A DNA stretch of 28,253 bases from Streptomyces sp. WM4235 (lineage in GTDB: Bacteria > Actinomycetota > Actinomycetes > Streptomycetales > Streptomycetaceae): NCBI RefSeq assembly GCF_001279725.1, contig NZ_LGDE01000448.1, positions 1 to 28,253 on the forward strand, written 5' to 3'. Made by a program: the position numbers and the translations under genes. The notes beneath the pieces were generated by a model. The model ran no database searches, was not told where the DNA came from, and saw only the letters and a list, made by a program, of their open reading frames with translations. Shown in pieces: positions 7,287 to 14,158 of the stretch. Each line of letters starts with the position of its first letter. Position 1 is the stretch's first letter.

Positions 7287-8084
7287 TCAGTCGGTCGCCG
7301 CCCGCGCGGTGAAGGTGGCCTCGGCGAACTCGGTGACCTCGGTGAAGCCGAGCCTGCGGTAGAGCCCGACAGCCGTGGCGTTGTCCGCGCGGACGTTGAG
7401 CCCGATGTGGTCCACACTCTGCCCCAGCCGCCGACACAGCGCGGCGACGCACGCCCCGCCCGCGCCCTGCCCGCGCACCTCGGGATGCGTGGTGACGTTC
7501 CCGATCGCCGCGACCCGGTAGGTGGCCGAGTGGACGTGCACGCCCGCGACCGCCACCAGCCGCCCGTCCTGCCGGGCTCCCAGGTACTGCCCGGTGTCGA
7601 GCATCCGGTGGTCGAACCAGTTGCCCGGGTAGGCCTGCTCGAACAGCGCGAGCAGCTCCGGCAGGTCGCTCCGGTCCAGCGGAGCGGGCCGCCACGGACC
7701 GGCCGGGTGTCGAGCGGCACGGTCGGGGTCCGCGAGCGCCATGCGCAGCAGAGTGCCGTGGGGCCGTGCCTCGTACGCCGCTTCCAGCACCTTGCCCGCG
7801 GCTCCCGTGAGGTGACCGAAGAAGCGCCGGGGGAGGATCGGCGCCAGCGCCCCGGCGAGTTCCTCCAGCCGGGCGCCCTCCTCGGGGCGGGCGAAGGCGA
7901 GCACGGTCGGGATGGAGCCGACCGAGTACACCAAGGCGACCGGGCCGTCCCGCGAAACCGTGTACCAACTGGTGTGCGGCCACAACAGGTCGTCCAGGTC
8001 GCCGAGTTCCATCAGGTGCATCGCCGGGTCGCGCCGGAAGCGGTCGGCCAGGGCGGCTCGGTCGTGAAGACTGCGCAAGGTCAC
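7287..8084 (-). CDS. GNAT family N-acetyltransferase
   Basis: 265 aa from GTG 8084, with no strong ribosome site; a later start near ATGCATCTCATGG (MHLMELGDLDD) is possible. The N-terminal half (1-125, DLDDLLWPHTSWY) belongs to the extended two-lobe GNAT proteins in which the first lobe is degenerate. The C-terminal lobe holds the acetyl-CoA signature: AIGNVTTHPEVRGQGAGGAC (about 193-212), then LNVRADNATAVGLYRRLGF. The likely reaction is acetyl transfer from acetyl-CoA to an amine; the substrate cannot be read from sequence. It probably heads a two-gene unit with the TOPRIM gene. Confidence 0.85.
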   Translation of the reverse strand: MTLRSLHDRAALADRFRRDPAMHLMELGDLDDLLWPHTSWYTVSRDGPVALVYSVGSIPTVLAFARPEEGARLEELAGALAPILPRRFFGHLTGAAGKVLEAAYEARPHGTLLRMALADPDRAARHPAGPWRPAPLDRSDLPELLALFEQAYPGNWFDHRMLDTGQYLGARQDGRLVAVAGVHVHSATYRVAAIGNVTTHPEVRGQGAGGACVAALCRRLGQSVDHIGLNVRADNATAVGLYRRLGFTEVTEFAEATFTARAATD

Positions 8085-8523
8085 CCGCCCAGCCTACGGC
8101 GACGTTCCGACCCGGCCCCCGCCAGGGCCGTGCCGAGCCCGGGCGCGGGGTCCGCGGCCCCTCCAGGCCACGACCGCGGTGTCGAGGGGCTCGGCGTCCG
8201 GGTGCCCGGGTTTGTCCGGGTGCCCGGGTCTGGGTTTGTTGGAGTACGCACAAACTGCTCCATGACGGTGAACGTCGTGAGCGGCGGACGGGACATCCGG
8301 GTGGGTGTCCGTCCCGCGCCGCGCGCCGGCGAGACAACACCGGGTCGCGGTGCTTTCGTGTCCGGGACCAGGGTCGGCTCGGACGCCCCTGCTCGGCCGG
8401 TTCTCGGCCCTCTTCCCCTGTGGGCCCGGCGGGCCCCGCAGCACCGTTCGGGGCGGCCCGCATGGCCGGGGGCGGTCTGGGGAAGACGGGGCGCATCTGA
8501 TCGGCGATGTGATGGGTGAAGGC
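8085..8523. other. Intergenic region between divergent GNAT and YbdK-type genes
   Basis: About 440 bp without a convincing gene. It holds an 18 bp direct repeat (8197-8232) and an imperfect inverted repeat around GGACATCC-gggt-GGGTGTCC (8292-8311). Short open frames overlapping it have no recognisable content. Confidence 0.5.
8197..8232. repeat. 18 bp tandem duplication
   Basis: TCCGGGTGCCCGGGTTTG (8197-8214) is followed directly by the same unit with one T-to-C change (8215-8232). Each unit contains the palindrome CCCGGG. It could be a binding site or simple slippage. Confidence 0.8.
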
Positions 8524-9651
8524 ATGCGAAGTGTGGGCGTGGAAGAGGAACTGCTCCTGGTGGACGCCACCAGCGGTGTTCCGCTGGCCCTGTCGGGGCA
8601 CGTCCTGGAGGCGGCGGACCGGTCCGCCGGGCAGCGTCCGAAGGACGACTGGGAGCGGGGCCACACCTTCGAGAGGGAGCTCGCCAAGGAGCAGGTCGAG
8701 TTCGCCACCAAGCCGGTCACGGACATGGGCGATCTGGCGCGCGAGATCGGTCGGTGGCGCAGGGAGGCGGCGCGGCACGCGGAAGGCGTCGGCGCGGTCG
8801 TGGCCGCCCTGGGCACCTCGCCGCTGCCGGTGGAGCCCTCCTTGAACACCGGCCGCCGCTACCAGTGGGTGGCCGAGCAGTTCGGGCTGACGGCGCAGGA
8901 GCAGCTGACCTGCGGCTGCCACATCCACGTGTCGGTGGAGTCGGACGAAGAGGGCGTAGCGGTGCTCGACCGGATGCGGCCCTGGCTCGCCGTCCTGACC
9001 GCGCTCAGTGCGAACTCGCCCTTCTGGCAGGGCCAGGACACCGGGTACGGGAGCTATCGGAGCCGGGTGTGGAACCGGCTGCCGTCCGCCGGTCCCGTGG
9101 ACCTCTTCGGGTCCGCCGACGGCTACCGACGCCAGGTCCGGGCCATGGTCGACAGCGGTGTGCTCCACGACGAGGGGATGATCTGGTTCGACGCCCGGCT
9201 GTCGGCGGCGTATCCCACCGTCGAGGTGAGGGCCGCGGACGTCTGCCTCGACGGGTCGACCCCGGTCCTGCTGGCCGCTCTCGTACGAGGCCTCGTCGAG
9301 ACGGCCGCCCGGTCCTGGCGCGCCGGGGAACCGCCCGCCCCGGTCAGTACGAGCCTGCTGCGGCTGGCGGCCTGGCAGGCGGGGCGCTCGGGTCTGGAAG
9401 GTTTCCTGCTGCATCCCGAGACGATGCGGCAGACCTCGCCCGAGGAGGCGGTCGACGCCCTCTACCGGCACGTGCGGGAGGCGCTCCTCGACCACGGGGA
9501 CGACGCACTGGTCAGCGAGGGCCTCGAAGTCCTGCTCCGGGAAGGCAACGGCGCCCGTGTGCAGCGCGAGCTCCTGCGCGCCGGAGGCGATCTCGCCGCG
9601 GTCGTCACCCGCTGTGCCGAGATCACCGTCGAGACAGCCGCCACGAGCTGA
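8524..9651 (+). CDS. YbdK-family carboxylate-amine ligase (glutamate-cysteine ligase type 2)
   Basis: 375 aa from ATG 8524, giving the family-typical start MRSVGVEEELLLVD and the usual length of about 370 aa. An in-frame ATG at 8512 is the alternative, and neither has an ideal ribosome site. Family marks are GVEEELLLVD (ATP/metal-binding glutamates), QVEFATKPVTDMGDL, the ISP-like segment LGTSPLPVEPSLNTGRRYQWVA, CGCHIHVSVES, and VEVRAADVCLD. These enzymes have the glutamine-synthetase-like fold of gamma-glutamylcysteine synthetase and ligate glutamate to an amine with ATP. E. coli YbdK shows only weak glutamate-cysteine ligase activity, so the true substrate is open. Actinomycetes use mycothiol rather than glutathione, which makes a role other than glutathione synthesis likely. 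The gene is monocistronic by spacing. Confidence 0.88.
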   Translation: MRSVGVEEELLLVDATSGVPLALSGHVLEAADRSAGQRPKDDWERGHTFERELAKEQVEFATKPVTDMGDLAREIGRWRREAARHAEGVGAVVAALGTSPLPVEPSLNTGRRYQWVAEQFGLTAQEQLTCGCHIHVSVESDEEGVAVLDRMRPWLAVLTALSANSPFWQGQDTGYGSYRSRVWNRLPSAGPVDLFGSADGYRRQVRAMVDSGVLHDEGMIWFDARLSAAYPTVEVRAADVCLDGSTPVLLAALVRGLVETAARSWRAGEPPAPVSTSLLRLAAWQAGRSGLEGFLLHPETMRQTSPEEAVDALYRHVREALLDHGDDALVSEGLEVLLREGNGARVQRELLRAGGDLAAVVTRCAEITVETAATS

Positions 9652-9661
9652 GCGGTGCCGT

Positions 9662-9715
9662 ACCCGTGAAAGCACCGGCGCGACCCGTGAAAGCACCGGC
9701 GCGCGAAAGCACCGG
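9662..9715. repeat. 21 bp tandem repeat, two and a half copies
   Basis: Two identical 21 bp units (9662-9682 and 9683-9703, beginning ACCCGTGAAAGCACCGG) are followed by a partial third copy (GAAAGCACCGG, 9705-9715). They begin 10 bp after the YbdK-type stop and lie 150-200 bp upstream of the pentapeptide-repeat gene. Confidence 0.85.
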
Positions 9716-9863
9716 GCGGCGGTGGTGCCGGCACGCCTACCGGGCGGAGGGCCCCGCCTGCCCGGCGTGCGCCACACGGGTGCGTGCGCGAGGTCGCGCC
9801 GGGTGTTCGTGAGATCAGCGTGCTAGAGATATGGAGGAATCAGTAGAAAACAGGAGGTATGTG

Positions 9864-10136
9864 ATGATGCGTGCACGTCTTCTTCGCATGGCGGCTGCCG
9901 CGGGTACCGCTGCGGTCCTGACCCTCGGCGGAGCCGCCGTGGCCGCCGCCGACGGAGGTGTCGGCAACGCGGGCATCGGCAACTCGGGTGTGGGCAACGC
10001 CGGTATCGGCAACTGGGGCATCGGCAACGCCGGCATTGTCAACTCGGGCATCGGCAACGCCGGTATCGACAACTCGGGCATCGGCAGCGCGGGCATCGGC
10101 AACACGGGTATCGGCAGCGCCGGCATCGGCAACTAG
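9864..10136 (+). CDS. Secreted pentapeptide-repeat miniprotein (N-x-G-I/V-G type)
   Basis: 90 aa. An ideal AGGAGG (9852-9857) precedes three in-frame starts (GTG 9861, ATG 9864, ATG 9867); I use 9864. Residues 1-29 are a Sec signal peptide (RARLLR, Ala/Leu core, cleavage near AVAAA). Residues 35-89 are eleven perfect pentads, NAGIG, NSGVG, NWGIG and variants, ending in a final Asn, so the entire mature protein is repeat. The pattern is that of mycobacterial PPE-MPTR and the Pentapeptide_2 family, which fold as a right-handed quadrilateral beta helix. Eleven pentads would make only about three coils. There is no cysteine, anchor or other domain. An exported structural or surface role is inferred. 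The opposite-strand frame (Met/Pro/Leu repeats) is its shadow. Confidence 0.8.
   Translation: MMRARLLRMAAAAGTAAVLTLGGAAVAAADGGVGNAGIGNSGVGNAGIGNWGIGNAGIVNSGIGNAGIDNSGIGSAGIGNTGIGSAGIGN
9966..10133 (+). repeat. 15 bp coding minisatellite
   Basis: Eleven consecutive 15 bp units of the type AACGCCGGCATCGGC encode the pentads of the miniprotein. The units are close but not identical at third positions. Recombination or slippage by whole units would keep the frame, so copy number may vary between strains. Confidence 0.88.
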
Positions 10137-10374
10137 GACCGACCCGGACCACCTGTGCCCCCGGTGCCTCGGGTCGCCGTCTCGGACGGACGGACCGGGG
10201 TACGGGGGCGCCGCGCCGACCTCCACGCGCTGCGGGTCGGCGGCCGAAGGCTCCCGCACCGGCTCAGTCGACGGGCCGGTGCGGGAACCCTGTGCGCTGG
10301 GGCTGATGGACCAGGCCGACCGATGCCGGAGAGCGTGGCTCCTCGAACCGGCGGACCGGGTCCGTCATGCCTGT

Positions 10375-10614
10375 TCAGCAGTCGTCGCCGTAACCTCCGC
10401 CCCAACCACCCCAGTCGTCATCGTCGTCGTACCAGCCGTGGTTGTAGCCGTGGTCGTCGTCGTCATCCCAGCCGCCACCGTGGCTCACAGAGCTGACGGA
10501 GTGGGTGGGGGCTGCCGCCGAGGCCGTGCCGGCTGCACCGAGGGCGGCGCCCCCGGCCATCAGAACACCGGCGGCCGAAATGGCGAAGAGCCGCTTCACT
10601 CTCAGTCCTTGCAT
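10375..10614 (-). CDS. Small secreted Asp/Gly/Trp-rich protein
   Basis: 79 aa from ATG 10614 with AAGGGG 7 nt upstream; a GTG six codons later, with its own AAGGA, would work as well. Residues 1-33 form a signal peptide (RVKR, Ala/Gly-rich core, cleavage after ASA). The 46-residue mature part is unusual: two runs of five aspartates (50-54 and 63-67) alternate with His, Tyr and Trp (HGYNHGWY, WGGWGGGY), and it ends in GDDC with a single terminal Cys. Such acidic/His segments could bind metal ions or a cationic surface; this is inference. It faces the pentapeptide-repeat gene tail to tail. Confidence 0.7.
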   Translation of the reverse strand: MQGLRVKRLFAISAAGVLMAGGAALGAAGTASAAAPTHSVSSVSHGGGWDDDDDHGYNHGWYDDDDDWGGWGGGYGDDC

Positions 10615-10706
10615 GGTTGTTCCCCTTCTCTTGTGTGCCACTCACGGCGACACGGGAGCCGATGCCGTCGCGCGCGGGGGATGCGCGCGGCTCGCGCAGA
10701 TGGCCA

Positions 10707-10735
10707 CACCAATGCGATGGCGTCCCCACTGTCAA
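10707..10735 (-). promoter_or_regulatory. Possible promoter of the Asp-rich protein gene
   Basis: On the minus strand a perfect -35 hexamer TTGACA (10735-10730) is followed after 17-18 bp by a poor -10 (TTGGTGT, 10712-10706). This would give a leader of about 90 nt with a small GCGCGC hairpin. Only the -35 is convincing. Confidence 0.3.
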
Positions 10736-10856
10736 CGCGTCCTCGTCGGGTCGCGGATCTTTTGGACTGGGGCGCTCGATCAAGCCTCGCGCTGTGGCGC
10801 ATCACTGGGGGTCGAGAATGCTCCCCGCAGTTGCGGCTCTCATCAACAAAGGCTAG

Positions 10857-11369
10857 TCACACACCGACGACTCGGCATCTTGTTGGCGACCGGGTCCACA
10901 TTTCCGCAGCTCGAAGGCATGTCGGCGCCCCGGGGCAAGCCCGGCGCACCGATCCCGGCCCGCCCTCCAGGCCCGCCCCCCAGGAGACGAAGCCCACGAT
11001 CCCGGAGCCGGGGCGTGCCTGCGCGGGGCGCAGCAGGGCCGTCCGTGCCCCGCGCATCCAGCCGACGACTTCCTCGATGGCGCCGAGGACGGAGGGGTCC
11101 AGGGGAGGGGCATGGCCCTCCCGCCGGATCTCCTCGAACCGTGCCAAGGCCTCCAGGCACTGTTCGTGCGTCCACTCGCCTCAGCGCGGACGGTCGTCCG
11201 ACGGGACGACGGCGGGAAGCCCGCGCCACCGCCCGAACTCCGCGAGCGACATCGCGGTGACCCGCAGAGCCCGGAGCCCCTCGTCGACGACCTCCAGCCG
11301 GTCGCCCCGGAACGGGCAGAACCAGGAGTCTTGCCGCGCCCCCGGTGGGCCGGGGGCGCGCGGCGGCAC
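10857..11369 (-). pseudogene. Unidentified gene split by an in-frame TGA
   Basis: From a GTG at 11369 a frame with protein-like composition (WFCPFRGDRLEVVDEGLRAL, MSLAEFGRWRGLPAVVPSDD) runs to TGA at 11183-11181. It then continues in the same frame with equally protein-like sequence (WTHEQCLEALARFEEIRREG, LDPSVLGAIEEVVGWM) until about 11000. Beyond that, down to the stop at 10857, it reads as noise. The simplest reading is one gene of about 120 codons broken by a single nonsense change (for example CGA to TGA). It starts 18 nt after the DUF4916 stop and would be cotranscribed. I recognise no domain. Two separate small genes are possible but neither half has a good start signal. Confidence 0.38.
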
Positions 11370-11387
11370 TGTGTGCAGACGGATCCG

Positions 11388-11924
11388 TCAGTAGACCAGG
11401 CCGACGTGTGCGAGTGCCTGCTTCAGCAACACCTCGTGCCCGCCCGGCATTTCGCTCTGCACGGCCTGCGAAGCAGCCTCCTGCGGGCTGAACCAGACCA
11501 GGTCCAGCGCGTCCTGCCGGGGCCGGCAGTCGCCTGCCACCGGCACGATGTAGGCGAGGGAGACCGCGTGCTGGCGCGGGTCGTGGTAGGAGGTGACACC
11601 GGCCGTGGGGAAGTACTCGGCGACGGTGAAGGGCTGGGGCGAGGCGGGAACCCGAGGCAGGGCCACCGGGCCGAGGTCCTTCTCCAGATGACGCAGCAAC
11701 GCGTCACGGACCCGCTCGTGGTGCAGGACGCGACCGGACACCAGGGTCCGGCTGACCGTTCCGTCCGGACCGATGCGCAGCAGCAGTCCGATGCTGGTGA
11801 CTTCGCCGCTGTCGTCCACGCGCACGGGCACCGCGTCCACGTAGAGGATCGGCATGCGGGCGCGAGCCGTCTCCAGTTCGTCCGCGGTCAGCCAGCCGGG
11901 CGTGGTCTCGGTCGTGTCAGACAT
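11388..11924 (-). CDS. NUDIX-like protein of the DUF4916 family
   Basis: 178 aa from ATG 11924. The protein has the DUF4916 order: N-terminal GWLTADELETARARMPILYV, DAVPVRVDDSGEVTSIGLLLR, GRVLHHERVRDALLRHLEKD, FTVAEYFP, and DLVWFSPQEA near the end. These proteins keep the NUDIX fold, but the classical GX5EX7REUXEEXGU box is not intact here (GRVLHHERVRDALLRHLEKDLG), so pyrophosphohydrolase activity is uncertain. There is no Shine-Dalgarno sequence. A TATGAT sits 7 bp upstream of the ATG, so a leaderless transcript is plausible. It is a single gene or the first of two with the broken frame downstream. Confidence 0.82.
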   Translation of the reverse strand: MSDTTETTPGWLTADELETARARMPILYVDAVPVRVDDSGEVTSIGLLLRIGPDGTVSRTLVSGRVLHHERVRDALLRHLEKDLGPVALPRVPASPQPFTVAEYFPTAGVTSYHDPRQHAVSLAYIVPVAGDCRPRQDALDLVWFSPQEAASQAVQSEMPGGHEVLLKQALAHVGLVY

Positions 11925-12312
11925 TGCTCGATCATACTTTGCGGGTGGGGTGCGCAGGGCAAGTGGCCGGCTCCGGTCTTCGAGCCCGGCCGCGCGGACG
12001 CCGGCCCCGGTCTCCGGCGAGCAGGACGCGGCCGGCCCGTGAGGAACCGCGAGCGGCCGGCTCGTCCCTGCCTTCGGCGACATGGGATCACGCGATGAGT
12101 TTTTGGCATCAGAGGCCAAGTATTGGCACCGCTGTTGCTCTGACGACTACAAAGGACCGGACCGAACCAGGCCCGGCGACGCGGATGATTCAACCCGTCG
12201 AAGATCGGGATTACATCGAAGGCGGTGGATGTGTCGTGCGTGAGTGCAGCAGGATCGAACCGATCGCGGTCGACTTCCCTCTGGGCAGTCCGAGTTCCGG
12301 ATCCGCAACCTG
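11925..12312. other. Intergenic region upstream of the RIP-like ORF
   Basis: About 390 bp, less GC-rich than its surroundings, with no supported gene. It holds TTGGC-atcagag-GCCAA followed by TATTGGCA (about 12105-12136), a possible plus-strand promoter (TTGGCA, 19 bp, TACAAA ending near 12152), and GATCG-aac-CGATC (12252-12264). The frame of the RIP-like ORF is open back to a GTG at 12244. Confidence 0.45.
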
Positions 12313-12912
12313 ATGTGTGCCGCCATGTTGAAACCCGTGTCGTTCTCCGTGGAGAGCGCGTCGGTGGACGCGTACCGCCTCCTCGCTTTGACCATACGAT
12401 CGAGAGCGGCGAAGGCGCAGGGCTTTACCAGACGGGCGGGTCACGGTGAAGGGAGGATGCGGTACCTCCCCGTACGCATTCAGCTGAGGGGATTGTTCAT
12501 CGAGCTCTACATCGAGCTCAGGGCGCAGAATGCGGGCCTTCGCATCGTCGGATTCCGTAACACCTACGAGAACGGTCAAGCTCCGCCCGAAGGCTATTTC
12601 CGTCATGTGCGGGACTCGGTCGCGCCACCTGGAATCCGCCGAGCGGAGGCCCTGCCGTTCGGCGGAGGGTGTTCCGCCCTGGAGAGGGCGGCGGACGTGA
12701 GGCGGACGGGCCTCACCCTGGGGCGACGCCCCATGAACAACGCGGTCGTCTGGCTGCACCGGAACAGGGAGCCGAGGCGCACCGCGCACGGGATCCTCGT
12801 GCTTTCGGAAATGCTCTGCGAGGCTGCCGGCTCCCCGGTCGTGGCGGACGAGATGTCACGCATCTGGATGACCGGTGGCCCGCTCTCGGCCACGACGAGA
12901 GCGGCCGCGTAA
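12313..12912 (+). CDS. Decayed or truncated ribosome-inactivating-protein (RIP) homologue
   Basis: 199 aa from ATG 12313; the start is uncertain (ATG 12325 or GTG 12244 possible) and none has a good ribosome site. The order of motifs matches RNA N-glycosidases of the ricin A/trichosanthin type. VSFSVESASVDAYRLL resembles the first strand and helix. The segment with IQLRGLFIELYIEL and LRIVGFRN resembles the hallmark strands ending in VGYR. LPFGGGCSALERAADVRR and LTLGRRPMNNAV resemble LPYSGNYxxLExAAG and IPLGxxALDxAI. LSEMLCEAAG sits at the active-site helix normally reading xSEAARF. The catalytic Glu is kept, but the partner Arg is Gly, and the protein stops before the conserved C-terminal Trp region, about 50-70 residues short. 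Third-position GC is lower than in neighbours and several Arg codons are AGG/AGA, suggesting transfer. Active family members depurinate rRNA; this copy is probably inactive. Confidence 0.6.
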   Translation: MCAAMLKPVSFSVESASVDAYRLLALTIRSRAAKAQGFTRRAGHGEGRMRYLPVRIQLRGLFIELYIELRAQNAGLRIVGFRNTYENGQAPPEGYFRHVRDSVAPPGIRRAEALPFGGGCSALERAADVRRTGLTLGRRPMNNAVVWLHRNREPRRTAHGILVLSEMLCEAAGSPVVADEMSRIWMTGGPLSATTRAAA

Positions 12913-13333
12913 CAGCGGACGACGCCTTTCCCACCGTGGGTGACGAGATCCGGACGAGGGTCGACACCACGTCGAGCGAAGGCGCGAGGCGTCGCGAGAC
13001 GGCGCCTGGTATTCCCACGCAGGGGTAAAGGCAGCCGCCCGGTGATTCCCGTCCACATTCATGCGCATGGCCGCGACATCTCCATGGAGACCTACTCGCC
13101 CTGGCAGTCGGCCGGGTGACGCCGAGGCGACGGAGTGTCGTCGCGCCCGCTTTTTCGAGGACGTTCCCACTGGTCGGGACACGGATCGCCGAACTTTCGA
13201 AAAATTCTTCAACCAAGGACCAATCCAAGGGCGTTGGGGCCCCGAAGTACCAGCGAGACCCTTTCCGGGGGATCATCTCATCCCCGTACCATCTGCGATT
13301 CCCTTCCCGGGAATACACGGAGCAGGAGCGAAT
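12913..13333. other. Intergenic region before the sortase cassette
   Basis: 421 bp. I see no gene, although the CHRD frame is open upstream to 13061. An A/T-richer patch (13189-13230) has TTTCGAAA and the direct repeat CCAAGG-accaat-CCAAGG (13213-13230). Nearer the gene are GGGGAT-catctc-ATCCCC (13268-13285) and the palindrome TTCCCGGGAA (13304-13313), plausible regulator sites about 50 and 25 bp before the start. Confidence 0.5.
13304..13313. promoter_or_regulatory. Palindrome TTCCCGGGAA before the surface-protein gene
   Basis: A perfect 10 bp palindrome lies 20 bp upstream of the GTG start, preceded by the inverted repeat at 13268-13285. Its position suits an operator or a leader hairpin; no regulator is identified. 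Confidence 0.35.
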
Positions 13334-14158
13334 GTGATAGTCAAGCGAACTGGTCGCCTCGTGGTGCTCGCCACCGTGCCCGCCGCCGTCTTCCTGACCC
13401 TGGGGCTTTCCGGCCCAGCCCTCGCGCAGGCCGGGAAGGCGTACCAGATCGACCTGGCACAGCTGAACGACTCCGGTTCCCGAGGTACCGTCATGCTCAG
13501 CCTCAAGGGCAACCAACTGACCGTGCAGATAGAGTCCGAGGGCATGGTGCCCGGACAACCGTCGGCCCAGCACCTGCACGGATCGACCAAGGGGCACAAC
13601 TTCCACTGCCCGGACGCGAGCGACGACACCGACGGCGACGGGATCCTCAGCAACACCGAGGCCACGGTCGACTACGGCGACATCAACATCTCCCTCACCA
13701 CGTCCGGGGACACCAAGGCGACCAGTGGTCTCGCCGTGGAGCGCATGCCCGTCGCCGACAACACGGGCAAGCTCTCCTACAACCGGACGATCACCGTCGG
13801 GCAGGACGTCGTCGACCACATCAAGGACCTGCACATCGTGCAGCACGGCATCGACCGCAACAACGACGACAAGTACGACTTCGACGGGGCCGGCAAGAGC
13901 GAACTCGACCCGAAGCTGCCCCAGGAGGCCACGGCTCCGACCAACTGCGGCGAGGTCAAGGGAGCGTCCGTGGGATCCATTCCGGTCGGTGGCGTCGAGA
14001 CGGGCGGCGGTTCTCCGCGGCAGGCGTCGGTGTCGGCGACGACGATGACCGGGGCGGCGCTCGCCGCAGCCGCCGCGATGGCCGGTGCGGTGGCCATCAG
14101 GCGCAGGCGCGCCGCCCTGGTCCCCGTCCGTACGGAGAACACCGGGAAGGCCGCGTGA
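13334..14158 (+). CDS. Secreted CHRD-like, EF-hand-containing surface protein with sortase-type C-terminus
   Basis: 274 aa from GTG 13334, chosen for its AGGAG site and because it begins right at a signal peptide (VIVKRTGR, hydrophobic 9-28, cleavage near ALAQA). The mature part resembles a CHRD domain (YQIDLAQLNDSGSRGTVMLS; QHLHGSTKGHNFHC; DLHIVQHGID). Residues 98-109 are a perfect EF-hand loop (D98, D100, D102, G103, L105, E109), and 174-185 is a weaker one, so calcium binding is likely. The C-terminus has IPVGGVETGGGS (216-227), a hydrophobic Ala-rich helix (about 236-255) and RRRR (256-259): the architecture of a sortase substrate, but with a TG-containing motif instead of LPXTG. The sortase gene overlaps its stop by GTGA, so it is the probable dedicated partner. 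Location: cell wall surface. Confidence 0.85.
   Translation: MIVKRTGRLVVLATVPAAVFLTLGLSGPALAQAGKAYQIDLAQLNDSGSRGTVMLSLKGNQLTVQIESEGMVPGQPSAQHLHGSTKGHNFHCPDASDDTDGDGILSNTEATVDYGDINISLTTSGDTKATSGLAVERMPVADNTGKLSYNRTITVGQDVVDHIKDLHIVQHGIDRNNDDKYDFDGAGKSELDPKLPQEATAPTNCGEVKGASVGSIPVGGVETGGGSPRQASVSATTMTGAALAAAAAMAGAVAIRRRRAALVPVRTENTGKAA

Noticed and set aside
9662..9715. CRISPR array
   Set aside because: The repeats are directly adjacent with no spacers, and no cas genes are present; the same holds for the repeats at 8197 and 28190.
7228..9777. Upstream extension of the TOPRIM frame to 1056 codons
   Set aside because: The extension runs antisense through the GNAT and ligase genes with no homology; the TOPRIM motif sits near the ATG at 7227.
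9815..10132. Met/Pro/Leu-repeat protein on the minus strand opposite the pentapeptide gene
   Set aside because: It has no signal peptide or ribosome site; the plus strand has AGGAGG, a signal peptide and a known repeat family.
12211..12789. A 192-codon minus-strand frame opposite the RIP-like ORF
   Set aside because: No recognisable motif; the plus strand shows an ordered series of RIP-family motifs.
13061..13333. N-terminal extension of the CHRD-like protein to the ATG at 13061
   Set aside because: It would bury the signal peptide 90 residues inside the protein; the GTG at 13334 has AGGAG.
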